A DNA stretch of 64,000 bases from Actinomyces sp. UMB0138 (GCF_002849225.1 NZ_PKMC01000003.1:62001-126000), one strand, 5' to 3'; counted from the first letter of the stretch, positions 17,716-26,323 are shown. Numbers and translations are program-made. The notes: generated by a model not told the origin, from the letters alone.

Positions 17716-18630
17716 TTAGATCCTCGTGTACCTAGCAAGCGAACCGAGCGATGCGAGCGCGGTGACCACGATGGCCGACAGCAGCAGCCAGGGGGAAATC
17801 CACAGCACGTCGTGAGTTGTAATTAGGTCTACCCAGCGGAAGGACTCACGGAGCCATCCCTGGATGAAGAATTGCACGCCAGCTGCCAGAGCTCCCACAG
17901 CCAAGATCGCACCAATGATGGCAGCGAGCGCGCCCTCGAGCATGAACGGCAACTGGATGAACAGGTTAGATGCGCCAACCAAACGCATGATCTCGGTGCG
18001 TTTTTGTCGCAGCAACGCGCTTACTCGAATCGTGGTGGCAATGAGCAGTACAGCCGCTAGCGACATGATGCCAGCTAGCCCCCACGACAAGATGGTCGCC
18101 TTGTTTAGAACGTTGAACAGTGGCTCTACCACCTGGCGCTGGTCCTGAACCGACTGTACCCCCGGCTGACCGGTAAGTTCGTCAGCAATAACCTGGTACT
18201 GGCGTGGATCCTTTAGCTTGACTCGGAAGGAAACGGGTAGCATATCGGCGGTAGTTGCCTCGCCAAGCGGGGTATCCCCAAGCTGCTGGCGGAATTCCTT
18301 CAACGCCTGCTGCTGATCGACGTAGTCAACATGCTGGATGAGCTTCTGCATTTCGGCAGAGTTCAGCCGTTCCTTCACCTTGTCGATCTGCTCATTAGAA
18401 GCCGCCTGCCCGCCGCAAGCCTCAGCGGTATCAGACTGGGCACACATCGAAACGGTGACCTCAACCTTTGAATACCACTGCTTCGACATGCGGTTTACCT
18501 GCACCTGGGACAGCGCCCCAGCGCCTACGAACAGCAGCGACACGAACGTGACCAGGATGACCGAAACAGTCATAACCCAGTTGCGGAAAATACCTTTGAA
18601 AGCCTCAGAAACTACTAACCAGAAACGCAT
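17716..18630 (-). CDS. ftsX: Cell division protein FtsX
   Basis: Membrane partner of FtsE, 304 aa. There is an N-terminal transmembrane helix (FRNWVMTVSVILVTFVSLLFVGAGA), then an extracellular loop of about 140 residues with two cysteines (SMCAQSDTAEACGG) that may form a disulfide. Three C-terminal membrane segments follow. In other bacteria this extracellular loop activates peptidoglycan hydrolases; here the next gene encodes one. The stop abuts the M23 start and the gene begins 3 bp after ftsE. Confidence 0.96.
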   Translation of the reverse strand: MRFWLVVSEAFKGIFRNWVMTVSVILVTFVSLLFVGAGALSQVQVNRMSKQWYSKVEVTVSMCAQSDTAEACGGQAASNEQIDKVKERLNSAEMQKLIQHVDYVDQQQALKEFRQQLGDTPLGEATTADMLPVSFRVKLKDPRQYQVIADELTGQPGVQSVQDQRQVVEPLFNVLNKATILSWGLAGIMSLAAVLLIATTIRVSALLRQKRTEIMRLVGASNLFIQLPFMLEGALAAIIGAILAVGALAAGVQFFIQGWLRESFRWVDLITTHDVLWISPWLLLSAIVVTALASLGSLARYTRI

Positions 18631-18632
18631 AT

Positions 18633-19322
18633 TTACCTCGTAGCTCCGTAAACGCCGTGGAGCTGATCGCGCACAATCTTCCCATCGACCAATTCGATTA
18701 CTCGTTTACGCAGCGCGTCCACGATCTCGTCGTCGTGGGTTGCCATCACTACCGTGGTGCCCGTGCGGTTGATGCGATCCAGCAATCGCATAATTCCAAT
18801 GGACGTAGTCGGATCCAGGTTGCCCGTGGGCTCGTCAGCTAGCAGTAGCTGCGGACGGTTGACCATCGCCCTCGCTATAGCCACACGCTGCTGTTCGCCG
18901 CCGGAAAGCTGGTGCGGATACCGCTTGCCTTTGCCTTCCAAACCAACCATCTCTAGCACTTCGGGGACCTCGGTCTTAACGGTGTGGCGCGGCTTGCCGA
19001 TCACCTGCAGTGCAAGCGCAACATTGTCGAAGACGGTCTTGTTATCCAGGAGAGCGAAATCCTGGAACACCGTGCCGATCTGGCGGCGCAACTGCGGCAC
19101 CCGCCAGCTAGAAAGAGTCGTAACATCCTTACCTGCCACGAACAGGTGCCCCGAAGTGGGGCGCAAAGAACGCAGAACCAGGTTCAGGAACGTAGATTTG
19201 CCAGAGCCGGACTGGCCCACAAGAAAGACAAACTCGCCCTTGTCGATCTGCACCGAAATGTCATCCAAAGCTGGCCTTGCACCACGCTTATAGACCATCG
19301 AGACATTGTCGAAGGTAATCAT
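18633..19322 (-). CDS. ftsE: Cell division ATP-binding protein FtsE
   Basis: ABC-type ATPase of 229 aa that powers FtsX. Walker A is GQSGSGKS at 36-43, the signature is [14 protein letters not shown], Walker B is [12 protein letters not shown], followed by the H-loop [11 protein letters not shown] 19322 is preceded by GGAG; the 16-residue extension to 19370 is not conserved and is rejected. The order prfB-ftsE-ftsX-peptidase-smpB is typical of actinobacteria. Confidence 0.97.
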   Translation of the reverse strand: MITFDNVSMVYKRGARPALDDISVQIDKGEFVFLVGQSGSGKSTFLNLVLRSLRPTSGHLFVAGKDVTTLSSWRVPQLRRQIGTVFQDFALLDNKTVFDNVALALQVIGKPRHTVKTEVPEVLEMVGLEGKGKRYPHQLSGGEQQRVAIARAMVNRPQLLLADEPTGNLDPTTSIGIMRLLDRINRTGTTVVMATHDDEIVDALRKRVIELVDGKIVRDQLHGVYGATR

Positions 19323-19357
19323 TGGTCTCCGGTTCGTTGACGGCACTGACGCATCTA

Positions 19358-19385
19358 GGCTAAAGCGCAAGTCTCGCTTTATGCC
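19358..19385. other. Intercistronic hairpin between prfB and ftsE
   Basis: Arms TAAAGCG (19361-19367) and CGCTTTA (19375-19381) enclose a 7-nt loop, with outer GGC/GCC pairs across a one-base bulge. There is no T-run in either direction, so it is more likely an RNA-stability or attenuation element than a full terminator. Confidence 0.5.
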
Positions 19386-19432
19386 TTAGACACGCAGGTA
19401 TCGCAGATTCCGAAGCAGATCTAACAGGATGA

Positions 19433-20548
19433 TTATTCGGACTTCTGTCCTTTACGCCAGCGAATCCCCGCATCGATGAAACCATCGAGGTCTCCGTCAA
19501 AGACGCTGGTGGGATTACCCGACTCGTAGTTGGTGCGCAGATCCTTGACCATCTGGAAGGGCTGCAAAACGTAGGAGCGCATCTGGTCGCCCCAGGAAGC
19601 CTTCACGTCCCCCTTCAATTCATCGCGTTTCGCCTTTTCCTCTTCCTGGCGTAGCGCTAGCAGGCGGGACTGCAACACCCGCAAAGCCGAAGCCCTATTC
19701 TGAATCTGCGATTTCTCGTCTTGCATTGACACGACGATGCCCGTAGGCAAGTGCGTCATGCGGACCGCCGAGTCAGTAGTGTTCACCGACTGGCCGCCCG
19801 GCCCGGAGGAACGGAAGACATCCACTTTCAAGTCCGAATCGGGAATGTCAATGTGGTCAGTAGACTCAATCAAAGGAATGACTTCCACCGCAGCAAACGA
19901 GGTCTGCCGCCTGCCCTGGTTGTCAAAGGGGCTAATGCGCACCAGGCGGTGGGTGCCGCCCTCGACAGAAAGACGACCGTACGCGTATGGCTCATTAACC
20001 TGGAAGGTAGCGGACTTAATGCCAGCTTCTTCGGCGTAGGAAGTGTCCATCACCTTGTAGGAATAGCCGTGCCGTTCCGCCCACCGGGTGTACATGCGTA
20101 GCAGCATCTGAGCAAAATCAGCAGCGTCAACACCGCCCGCACCAGAGCGGATGGTTACCACCGCCGAACGTTCGTCGTATTCGCCGGACATGAGCGTGCG
20201 GATTTCCAGCTCGCTCAGGTCCTTATCCAAGGCGGCAAGATCTGCCTGGGCCTCCTCGTGGAGCAGCTGGCGTTCTTCGCCCTCGGATTCTTCGGCAAGT
20301 TCGAACATTGCCTGAGTATCTTCGAGCCGGTGTTCCATCTTTTGCACCCGCTCCAACTCTGACTGCGCATGCGACAGCTTCGAAGTGACTGCCTGCGCCT
20401 TCTCTTGGTCATCCCAAAGATCCGGAGCCGCCGCTTCCTCGGAAAGCTTGGCTATTTTGGCACGCAACGCGTCGAGGTCGGTAACCGCCTCGATCTCGCC
20501 AAGCTTGTGCCGCAGTTTCTCTAGTTCTTCAGAATAATCAATAGCCAC
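19433..20548 (-). CDS. prfB: Peptide chain release factor 2
   Basis: Release factor reading UGA/UAA, about 371 aa. It contains SPF (in [10 protein letters not shown]), the stop-codon recognition tripeptide of RF2, and [25 protein letters not shown] with the catalytic GGQ. No programmed frameshift is present, as expected for actinobacteria. The start is unusual: GGAGG at 20550-20554 is only one base from the in-frame GTG 20548, while an ATT at 20542 is spaced ideally (7 nt). Upstream TTG 20575 and GTG 20566 lack ribosome-binding sites. I report GTG 20548 by homology (family N terminus M-A-x-D). Confidence 0.93.
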   Translation of the reverse strand: MAIDYSEELEKLRHKLGEIEAVTDLDALRAKIAKLSEEAAAPDLWDDQEKAQAVTSKLSHAQSELERVQKMEHRLEDTQAMFELAEESEGEERQLLHEEAQADLAALDKDLSELEIRTLMSGEYDERSAVVTIRSGAGGVDAADFAQMLLRMYTRWAERHGYSYKVMDTSYAEEAGIKSATFQVNEPYAYGRLSVEGGTHRLVRISPFDNQGRRQTSFAAVEVIPLIESTDHIDIPDSDLKVDVFRSSGPGGQSVNTTDSAVRMTHLPTGIVVSMQDEKSQIQNRASALRVLQSRLLALRQEEEKAKRDELKGDVKASWGDQMRSYVLQPFQMVKDLRTNYESGNPTSVFDGDLDGFIDAGIRWRKGQKSE

Positions 20549-20584
20549 CCCTCCAGGGTAAAGCACAACTGCCAAAAAGCCGCA

Positions 20585-21031
20585 TCAATCAGAAACAATC
20601 CTCGCAGTCGAAGTGGCATTTAGCCTGACTGTCGGGGCAATATTTCTAAGCGCAGGTGGTAAAAACCTCAACTCGCCTTGGGCTGATAGGCGCACCCGGG
20701 CTAGCTCTGGTTCTGGCAGGTCTACATCTAGAACCCGAGGGCGACGCAGGCGGGTGCGCAGCGCAAACTCCGCCCTTGCCTGCCTCATCACTCGTGCCCG
20801 CACTAGCTGCCGCGACAGAACAGGACGCCCTGGGTTGCGTCCCTGGTAGTACTCCGAGGCGGAAACGCTCTGGGTAGAACTGGAAGCCAACGTGTCGGCC
20901 GCAGCTACCAGCTGTTTTTGCTGCAAGTACAGGGTAGAGACGGAGGCCGTTCCAAAAATTACCAGCATGATCAGAACCGCAAAGCCTATCGACAGCACAA
21001 GGATGCGTCCCTCTTCGTGTTGCTGGCGCAT
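20585..21031 (-). CDS. TadG/Rv3654c-like pilus-locus protein
   Basis: Protein of 148 aa with an N-terminal hydrophobic helix (ILVLSIGFAVLIMLVIFGTASV) preceded by a short charged stretch, the class III pseudopilin-like layout of TadE/TadG proteins. The rest is basic and rich in Arg. It is the last gene of the Tad operon; ATG 21031 overlaps the preceding stop by one base. It ends 36 bp before prfB on the same strand. Likely a minor pseudopilin or assembly factor; function inferred from position. Confidence 0.75.
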   Translation of the reverse strand: MRQQHEEGRILVLSIGFAVLIMLVIFGTASVSTLYLQQKQLVAAADTLASSSTQSVSASEYYQGRNPGRPVLSRQLVRARVMRQARAEFALRTRLRRPRVLDVDLPEPELARVRLSAQGELRFLPPALRNIAPTVRLNATSTARIVSD

Positions 21032-21441
21032 TATTCGTACCCATTCCTAGGGATGGACACGCTGCCACCGGCCGTGACCGGCACACTGGTATCGATTGCC
21101 TTCCCAATAATGGCGGGGACCCCAGGCAGTGTTACGCGGGCGCTCACCTTCACACTGGCTGTCTTTCCTGGGCGACACTGCCCGTCCTCGCAGGCAACAA
21201 CTACCCGAGGACGAGCCTTCACTCCCTGATCCACGAATGCCATCTTCGCTACTGCCTCGAGCTCACCCGCCTTGCCAGCGCCTACTGCAAGGGCGCGCGA
21301 AACCTCCCGGACCGAAGATTCCGCAGCAAAAGACGCGCTTTCCAGCGTGGCAACGATCAAGATCAATTGGATGAGCGGTAGCAGCAATACGAGCGTGACC
21401 CCAATGAACTCGATAGTTACGTCTCCTCTTTCAGAACACAC
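21031..21441 (-). CDS. TadE-like pseudopilin
   Basis: Protein of 136 aa beginning MCSERGDVTIEFIGVTLVLLLPLIQLILIVATLE. A G before a hydrophobic helix with Glu at +5 resembles the TadE prepilin peptidase site. A C-terminal soluble domain has one cysteine pair (CEDGQC). The GTG start at 21441 overlaps the previous gene by 11 bp and has GAGGAG nearby. It corresponds to Rv3655c in the mycobacterial locus. Probably a minor component of the Flp/Tad pilus. Confidence 0.8.
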   Translation of the reverse strand: MCSERGDVTIEFIGVTLVLLLPLIQLILIVATLESASFAAESSVREVSRALAVGAGKAGELEAVAKMAFVDQGVKARPRVVVACEDGQCRPGKTASVKVSARVTLPGVPAIIGKAIDTSVPVTAGGSVSIPRNGYE

Positions 21442-21838
21442 GCACGGGCTCCTCTACCAGTGAGCGCCCGGTAAGTGTCATGCCAGAGGATGGCCCCCAG
21501 GGGCCAATCAGCGGCAAAGCGACCCGCACCTTAGCCACCATCATCCGTCTGCCCACAACTGGAGCGGCCTGCTTCGAAAAAGAAACCTTTGAGACGCGCA
21601 CTCCAGGTGCTCCCATTTGGAGCATCTGCCGCACCCGCATCTCGCCTTCAGTGGAAGAAGCACCGTACAGGGCCGCCCTCCGTGCCCCTTCGCCCGCCGC
21701 ATCTATACCAATTGCACGGACGTGCAATACGAGTGCCAATTGCAACAGCGCAAAGACAACTGCGAGTAGTAAGGCGCTGATCATCACAAAGGAAGCAATA
21801 GCTGACCCTTGCTCACGATCCGTTGGGAAACTAGCCAA
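21431..21838 (-). CDS. TadE-like pseudopilin (second copy)
   Basis: Protein of 135 aa, DREQGSAIASFVMISALLLAVVFALLQLALVLHVRAIGIDAAGEGARRAAL: a Gly followed by a hydrophobic helix, then a helical stem, as in TadE/TadF. The start is TTG 21838, which overlaps the end of the upstream pilin gene (stop 21831-21833), so translation is probably coupled. It lies between the pilin and the other TadE-like gene. Exact role unknown. Confidence 0.75.
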   Translation of the reverse strand: MASFPTDREQGSAIASFVMISALLLAVVFALLQLALVLHVRAIGIDAAGEGARRAALYGASSTEGEMRVRQMLQMGAPGVRVSKVSFSKQAAPVVGRRMMVAKVRVALPLIGPWGPSSGMTLTGRSLVEEPVRVF

Positions 21839-22007
21839 TTGTGATTATAGAAATGGCGCGCTCAAAGAGGGCCTTTAGCTGCGGTCCGGCCAGCCCCCAG
21901 ATCATCATGACTAATCCGGCAGTCATCACGGTGACCATAACCCAGCCGGGCACGTCGCCTCGCTCGCTGTGCCACGGGCGCAAGTTCTTGAATTTTCTAG
22001 TTCCCAT
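21831..22007 (-). CDS. Flp-type pilin subunit (58 aa, easily missed)
   Basis: Small gene of 59 codons lying between tadC and the TadE-like genes, exactly where mycobacteria carry the Flp pilin Rv3656c. The product starts MGTRKFKNLRPWHSERGDVPGWV, continues into a hydrophobic helix (MVTVMTAGLVMMIWGLAG) and ends FERAISIITIG. This DVPGWV-type sequence is common in actinobacterial Tad loci. ATG 22007 lies three bases after the tadC stop; no strong Shine-Dalgarno site is visible, which suggests coupling to tadC. The major pilin role is inferred. Confidence 0.85.
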   Translation of the reverse strand: MGTRKFKNLRPWHSERGDVPGWVMVTVMTAGLVMMIWGLAGPQLKALFERAISIITIG

Positions 22008-22010
22008 TTT

Positions 22011-22895
22011 CTATTCCAATCTGAGTGCTAGTAGCCCCGGGTAAAGGGCAAATAGGACAACTTGGGGAAGGATCACAAACACCACGGGGAGCAGCATTGC
22101 GATCTCTCGTTTTCCGCCCTCTTCCAAAAGCATTTTTCTGGACTGAGCACGGCAATCTGCCGCCTGCGCGCGCAACACAGGAGCAAGTGGAGTGCCACGT
22201 TCTACCGCGGTAATGGTGGCGTCAACCAGTCTGGAAAGCGGCTGCGAGTCATTGGCTGCAGAGATCTGAGAGAGCGCCCTCGACATGGGTAGGCCCGCCT
22301 TCACGGCTCGCGTTGCCCGCCCAAATTCCTGGCCGACGATTCCGGAGGCGGAAGCAGCTACCCTCTCTAGTGCCGCAGCCAACCCCTCCCCTGCTCCTAC
22401 CGCAAGGGCAAGCAGCTCGGCAGCATCGGGCAGCTGCATGTTGAGCAGGCGCTGGTAGTTTTTCGCCTGGCTAGTCAGGTATCGGTCCCGGGCTAGTCCT
22501 CCGCCGATCGCGCCCAAGGCTATGAACAATATTGAAGACGGAATGGGAACCCTGCGAAGGGTGACCGCCGCGATCGCGACACCCATACCCAGCGCTGCCC
22601 CGCACCCTGCCCAAAGACCTTGGCTGCGTCGAAAAGATGCCAACGTCTGACGACCTCCGAGCTGCCTCAGCCGCCGCGTCACCGACTGGTTGGTGGAACC
22701 GGCGCTGTTCAGTAAGGATTTAGCCCACTCCCCGGCTGCGTACAGAAGCTGTGTAAGGAAGCTGGCATTCTTCTTTGAGGGCGACAGGTAGGCACTGACC
22801 CGAGACATCAGCGTTGCCCTTCCGGCCTCGTACCACCACCACAGGCAGATGATTCCCAAGGCAAATGCAATGCCTACTGCTACCCCCGGGCTCAT
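22011..22895 (-). CDS. tadC: TadC-like inner membrane pilus assembly protein
   Basis: Type II secretion F-domain protein of 294 aa with hydrophobic segments near the N terminus, around 120-160 and at the C terminus (IAMLLPVVFVILPQVVLFALYPGLL). The cytoplasmic segment NMQLPDAAELLALAVGAGEGLAAALERVA is the typical T2SF helix. ATG 22895 overlaps the tadB stop in ATGA (22892-22895); the extension to 22946 is rejected. Works with TadB and TadA to assemble the pilus. Confidence 0.88.
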   Translation of the reverse strand: MSPGVAVGIAFALGIICLWWWYEAGRATLMSRVSAYLSPSKKNASFLTQLLYAAGEWAKSLLNSAGSTNQSVTRRLRQLGGRQTLASFRRSQGLWAGCGAALGMGVAIAAVTLRRVPIPSSILFIALGAIGGGLARDRYLTSQAKNYQRLLNMQLPDAAELLALAVGAGEGLAAALERVAASASGIVGQEFGRATRAVKAGLPMSRALSQISAANDSQPLSRLVDATITAVERGTPLAPVLRAQAADCRAQSRKMLLEEGGKREIAMLLPVVFVILPQVVLFALYPGLLALRLE

Positions 22896-23740
22896 GCGAG
22901 CGTCCTCTGATCTTTTGGCAGTGCCGCGATCTTTACCATGGCCCAATACGCCAACGCCGACATGAGCGCACCGGCGACCAGTACCGCTGCCCCTTTAGCG
23001 CTTTGGTAGGCGTGCGCAGCGCTCGGTTCTAAGCACATGAGGGCGACCACTATCCAGGGCGCCACTACGGCTAATCGAGCCCCATTCACCGTCCATGATT
23101 GCCGTGCCTCCAGTTCGCCGCGGGTTCGCGAGTCTTCGCGAAGCAGGTGGGCCAGTGACCGCAACAATTCAGATAGGTCAGATCCGCCAACTGTGTGGGA
23201 TATGCGCAAGGCCTCGACGATTCGATCCCCAACCGGATCTGCCAACCGTTCTTTTAGCAGGGTCAGCGCCTCGTCGAATTTGCCGCTCGCGGCCAGGTCA
23301 GAAGCAAAAGCTTCCATATAGGGACGCAGCACTTCAGGGCCCTTGTTCCCGAGGGCGATCAAGGTATCAGGCAGCGACATTCCGGCACTGATGCCCGAGA
23401 TCATGTCGTCGATAACGTCTGGCCACACCGCGCGACGCGCAGCTTGAATCCGTTTGCTGCGCAATCGCAGTAAGAACGTGGGAAGCCCGCCAACCCCGAG
23501 CCCAATGATGAGCGCTACGATCCACGTCTGAGTCAGGGCCGCAACCAGGATCAAGGCTGCAAGGCCACCGCCGAGGCAGGCAAGAATGTATTGGGTGGAG
23601 CTGACGTTTCTTATTTCGGCAGCCTTGAGTAGTTGTGCGACTTTCCCGTTATGTTTCTGCCTCTTCGGCAATGCAGTAGTTTGCGATAGATAGACCAGGA
23701 TTATGCCTACCCCTAGGAAGAAGCCAACCACCACTCCCAT
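22892..23740 (-). CDS. tadB: TadB-like inner membrane pilus assembly protein
   Basis: Protein of 282 aa with N-terminal membrane helices (MGVVVGFFLGVGIILVYL, then LIIGLGVGGLPTFLLRL), a T2SF cytoplasmic domain (WPDVIDDMISGISAGMSLPDTLIALG) and C-terminal helices (IVVALMCLEPSAAHAYQSAKGAAVLVAGALMSALAYW). Start ATG 23740 directly abuts the tadA stop; the end overlaps tadC by 4 bp. Confidence 0.88.
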   Translation of the reverse strand: MGVVVGFFLGVGIILVYLSQTTALPKRQKHNGKVAQLLKAAEIRNVSSTQYILACLGGGLAALILVAALTQTWIVALIIGLGVGGLPTFLLRLRSKRIQAARRAVWPDVIDDMISGISAGMSLPDTLIALGNKGPEVLRPYMEAFASDLAASGKFDEALTLLKERLADPVGDRIVEALRISHTVGGSDLSELLRSLAHLLREDSRTRGELEARQSWTVNGARLAVVAPWIVVALMCLEPSAAHAYQSAKGAAVLVAGALMSALAYWAMVKIAALPKDQRTLA

Positions 23741-24949
23741 CTACGCCACCGCCAATAGCGAAGAGAGGTCTAAACCTGCGGCAGCAAATCGCTCGTGTGC
23801 ATCCAAAGTACCGTTTGCGCGGCTGAGGCGACCGCCGCGCAAAGCAAAGAGAGTGTTTGCTTCTACTACGCCGCCCTCGACACGACCGGTAACGGCATCG
23901 ATGTGGTCGATTCGGCGGACTCCTTTGTGATCCATTGCTACATGCACCACCAAGTCCAAAGCCTTGGCAACCGTGGGCACCACGAATCCTTCGGTAACGT
24001 TAGGGCCCGCTAGCAGTGGCAGAACCGTTAGTTTCGACAGGGCTTCGCGAGCAGAGTTGGCGTGGATTGTGCACATGCCGGGAATGCCGGAATTGAGGGC
24101 GATTAGTAAGTCGAGGGCTTCCGCAGAGCGTACCTCGCCAATGATTAAATTCGTGGGGCGCATACGCAGCGCCTCTTTTACCAGGTGCCGTAGCGGGACC
24201 TCGCCAGAGCCATCCAAGTTTGCTGGGCGAGTTTGCATGGCAACGCAGTCTCGGGCTGACAGGTCCAACTCAAAAACTTCTTCGCAGGTAACTACCCGCG
24301 CGGTCGCAGGCATGCCGCCAGCCAACGCTCGAAGTACCGTGGTTTTACCCGCGCCCACCGCACCCGAGACGAGGATGTTCATGCCGGACAAGACAGCTGC
24401 GTCTAGAAACTGGGCCACCTGCGGGGTGAGCATCCCTAGTTTTACCAATTCGTTGATTCGGCGCGCTTTGGCTACGTGTTTACGGATGTTCACCGACCAG
24501 TGATGCGCCGCAACCGGCGGGATCACTGCGTGCAGCCTTTCCCCAGATGAAAGCTGCGCATCCACAAACGGGGAAGACAGATCCAGGCGACGCCCAGAAG
24601 CGCGGAGCATTCGTTCTACCAGTTCACGTACTTCTGCGTCCGTAAGAATTACCGTTGTTAGTTCGGACTTTCCGTCCTTAGCCACAAACACTCTAGAGGG
24701 CGAGTCAATCCATATTTCTTCGACAGTTGGATCATCTAAGAATTTTTGTAGTGGCCCAATTCCGCAGAACTTATCTATTAGCTGTTCTACCAGGTCGTCA
24801 TGGTCTTCCGGAAGAACGTTTTCACAATTATCAACCTGGATTTCGATGATCTTGCGGGCGCCCTCGAAATCCGCAGCAGGATCGACCGCAGAATCTGAGA
24901 GGGCCTGTTGCACCTGCTTCATGAGAGCAGTTGGCACCGTTGTCACCAC
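23741..24949 (-). CDS. tadA: TadA/CpaF-type pilus assembly ATPase
   Basis: Secretion ATPase of 402 aa. It has a CpaF N-terminal domain (IGPLQKFLDDPTVEEIWIDSP), Walker A GAVGAGKTT, an Asp box, RMRPTNLIIGEVRSAEALDLLIALNSGIPGMCTIHANSA (Walker B and His box) and a C-terminal domain. It powers pilin polymerisation for TadB/TadC. GTG 24949 starts the gene, with AGGA about 8 nt upstream. First gene of a tadA-tadB-tadC-pilin-TadE-TadE-TadG operon. No TadZ/CpaE partner and no prepilin peptidase are visible. Confidence 0.93.
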   Translation of the reverse strand: MVTTVPTALMKQVQQALSDSAVDPAADFEGARKIIEIQVDNCENVLPEDHDDLVEQLIDKFCGIGPLQKFLDDPTVEEIWIDSPSRVFVAKDGKSELTTVILTDAEVRELVERMLRASGRRLDLSSPFVDAQLSSGERLHAVIPPVAAHHWSVNIRKHVAKARRINELVKLGMLTPQVAQFLDAAVLSGMNILVSGAVGAGKTTVLRALAGGMPATARVVTCEEVFELDLSARDCVAMQTRPANLDGSGEVPLRHLVKEALRMRPTNLIIGEVRSAEALDLLIALNSGIPGMCTIHANSAREALSKLTVLPLLAGPNVTEGFVVPTVAKALDLVVHVAMDHKGVRRIDHIDAVTGRVEGGVVEANTLFALRGGRLSRANGTLDAHERFAAAGLDLSSLLAVA

Positions 24950-25185
24950 AAACTCATTCCTGTAGGAATTGCTTTACGTTCAGAGAATACTTTACACATT
25001 ATGATTTTTCACGAGAGATGACAAAATCTGTGGATAACTTTTTATTTTGCCCGATAACGCGCATATGTACTTCTAATTTTATCTTCACAAATTTTTCATT
25101 TTGCTTTAACATTTATCGCAACCTTTGCAGGCACAACCTCTTTCATTAGCCGTTTCAATCGCTGCTTTGGAAGGCGCCTTCGCGT

Positions 25186-25191
25186 AAGGTA
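25186..25191 (+). promoter_or_regulatory. Possible -10 box before the kinase-fold gene
   Basis: TAAGGT is followed by AGAAGCC and GTG 25198 (7 nt), so the transcript may be leaderless. AAGG could instead be read as a weak ribosome-binding site. Confidence 0.4.
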
Positions 25192-25197
25192 GAAGCC

Positions 25198-26271
25198 GTG
25201 AACGAGCGAGTACGACTTACCCTGGCTGCCCTTGCTACGGCTGCCTTGCCCGACCGCGATTTTGTGGCGGTAAGCGGGCAAGCTGTATCCAGTGGCGACA
25301 TAACTAGGGTCAACGTCGTTGACTCCACCGGCGCCAAGTGGACTCTGGCTCGCCCGGACACCGAGGCCGCAGGCGCAGAAATCATTGGCCAACTCTCGGT
25401 CTTACAGCTTCTACTCGAGGCGAAAAAAGAAGGAAAGATATCTTTTGCCGTCCCCGCTCCAGCCGGATGGGCACCGCTACTAAGCGGCGGGAAAGCAGTC
25501 ATTTACCCTGCTTTCGAGGGCGCCCACCTGGACGAAGCCAATCTTTCTGACGAGCAGGCGAAAGCCTTCGGAGACGCCATCGCGCAGCTTCATCAGCTGC
25601 CGACAAGCCTGTTCACGGCGCAGGGGTTACCAACTTTCACGGCTGAGGAATGCCGCAATCGGCTACTTGCCGACCTCGACGAAGCAGCCCCCGCCAGAGT
25701 CGTGCCAAAACGACTCTGGCACCGCTGGGAAGAGATGCTAGAGAACGTTTCTTGGTGGCGCTTCACTCCCCGCTTCGTGCATGGCTCACTCGGTCCTGAT
25801 TCCCTTCTTTTCGAGGGCGGCCGCATTAGCGCCATGCAAGATCTCTCCGCCGCCCATGTCGGGGACCCGGCGCGTGACTTTTCCTGGCTTAGCGCCATAG
25901 CTTCGGAACAGCAAAACGAGGTAGCTCTTGCCGCATACCGAGGCGCCACCCCTGACCCGCACTTCCGCGAGCGCGCAGACTTAGATTCCGAGCTGGCGTT
26001 GGTGCGGTGGTTGCTCCATGGCATGCACAGGAAGGATATCCAGGTAATTGAGGACGCTCGGCAGATGCTTCGCGACCTTGCCGATTTGGTGCTGGACAAT
26101 CCTGACCCGCGCGAATCAGTTTCGGCAGCTTTCGAGGACGCTTCCCCCGTAATCGGCACGCCTGTCGTTGAGGAGGAGGCACCGAAGGAAGCCGGCGCCG
26201 ATACCACCGTGATCCCCTTTGAACAGCTAGTTGAAGAGGGCCACATAGAACCCGAAAGTGACCAAGACTAA
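25198..26271 (+). CDS. Aminoglycoside/macrolide phosphotransferase-fold protein
   Basis: Protein of 357 aa with the APH/choline kinase fold. N-lobe AVSGQAVSSGDITRVNVVDSTGAKWTLARP precedes the Brenner-like loop FVHGSLGPDSLLFEGGRISAMQDLSAAHVGDPARDFSW. The classical catalytic HGDLxxxN reads HGSLGPDS, so the catalytic Asp and Asn are replaced, while the later metal-binding Asp appears as MQDLS. An acidic C-terminal tail of about 60 residues (EEEAPKEAGADTTVIPFEQLVEEG) is unusual. It is found near AdnAB genes in actinobacteria. Probably not an antibiotic kinase; activity doubtful. Confidence 0.75.
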   Translation: MNERVRLTLAALATAALPDRDFVAVSGQAVSSGDITRVNVVDSTGAKWTLARPDTEAAGAEIIGQLSVLQLLLEAKKEGKISFAVPAPAGWAPLLSGGKAVIYPAFEGAHLDEANLSDEQAKAFGDAIAQLHQLPTSLFTAQGLPTFTAEECRNRLLADLDEAAPARVVPKRLWHRWEEMLENVSWWRFTPRFVHGSLGPDSLLFEGGRISAMQDLSAAHVGDPARDFSWLSAIASEQQNEVALAAYRGATPDPHFRERADLDSELALVRWLLHGMHRKDIQVIEDARQMLRDLADLVLDNPDPRESVSAAFEDASPVIGTPVVEEEAPKEAGADTTVIPFEQLVEEGHIEPESDQD

Positions 26272-26282
26272 ACCAGTCTCCC

Positions 26283-26312
26283 TTGACGCTGCGCCCTCAA
26301 TAGAACTATAGT
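26283..26312 (+). promoter_or_regulatory. Sigma-A-type promoter of the 68-aa gene
   Basis: -35 TTGACG (26283-26288), an 18-bp spacer and -10 TATAGT (26307-26312). This is the best -35/-10 pair in the window. Predicted start near 26319, leaving an 85-nt leader. The spacer contains the word CGCCCTC. Confidence 0.7.
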
Positions 26313-26323
26313 AGACTGCTTGT

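Noticed and set aside
19433..20548. Programmed +1 frameshift in prfB
   Set aside because: The frame is continuous and no in-frame UGA with a preceding Shine-Dalgarno-like site is present.
20646..21107. 153-codon minus-strand frame overlapping the TadG-like and TadE-like genes
   Set aside because: It is out of frame with both, lacks the hydrophobic pseudopilin helix and has no start signal.
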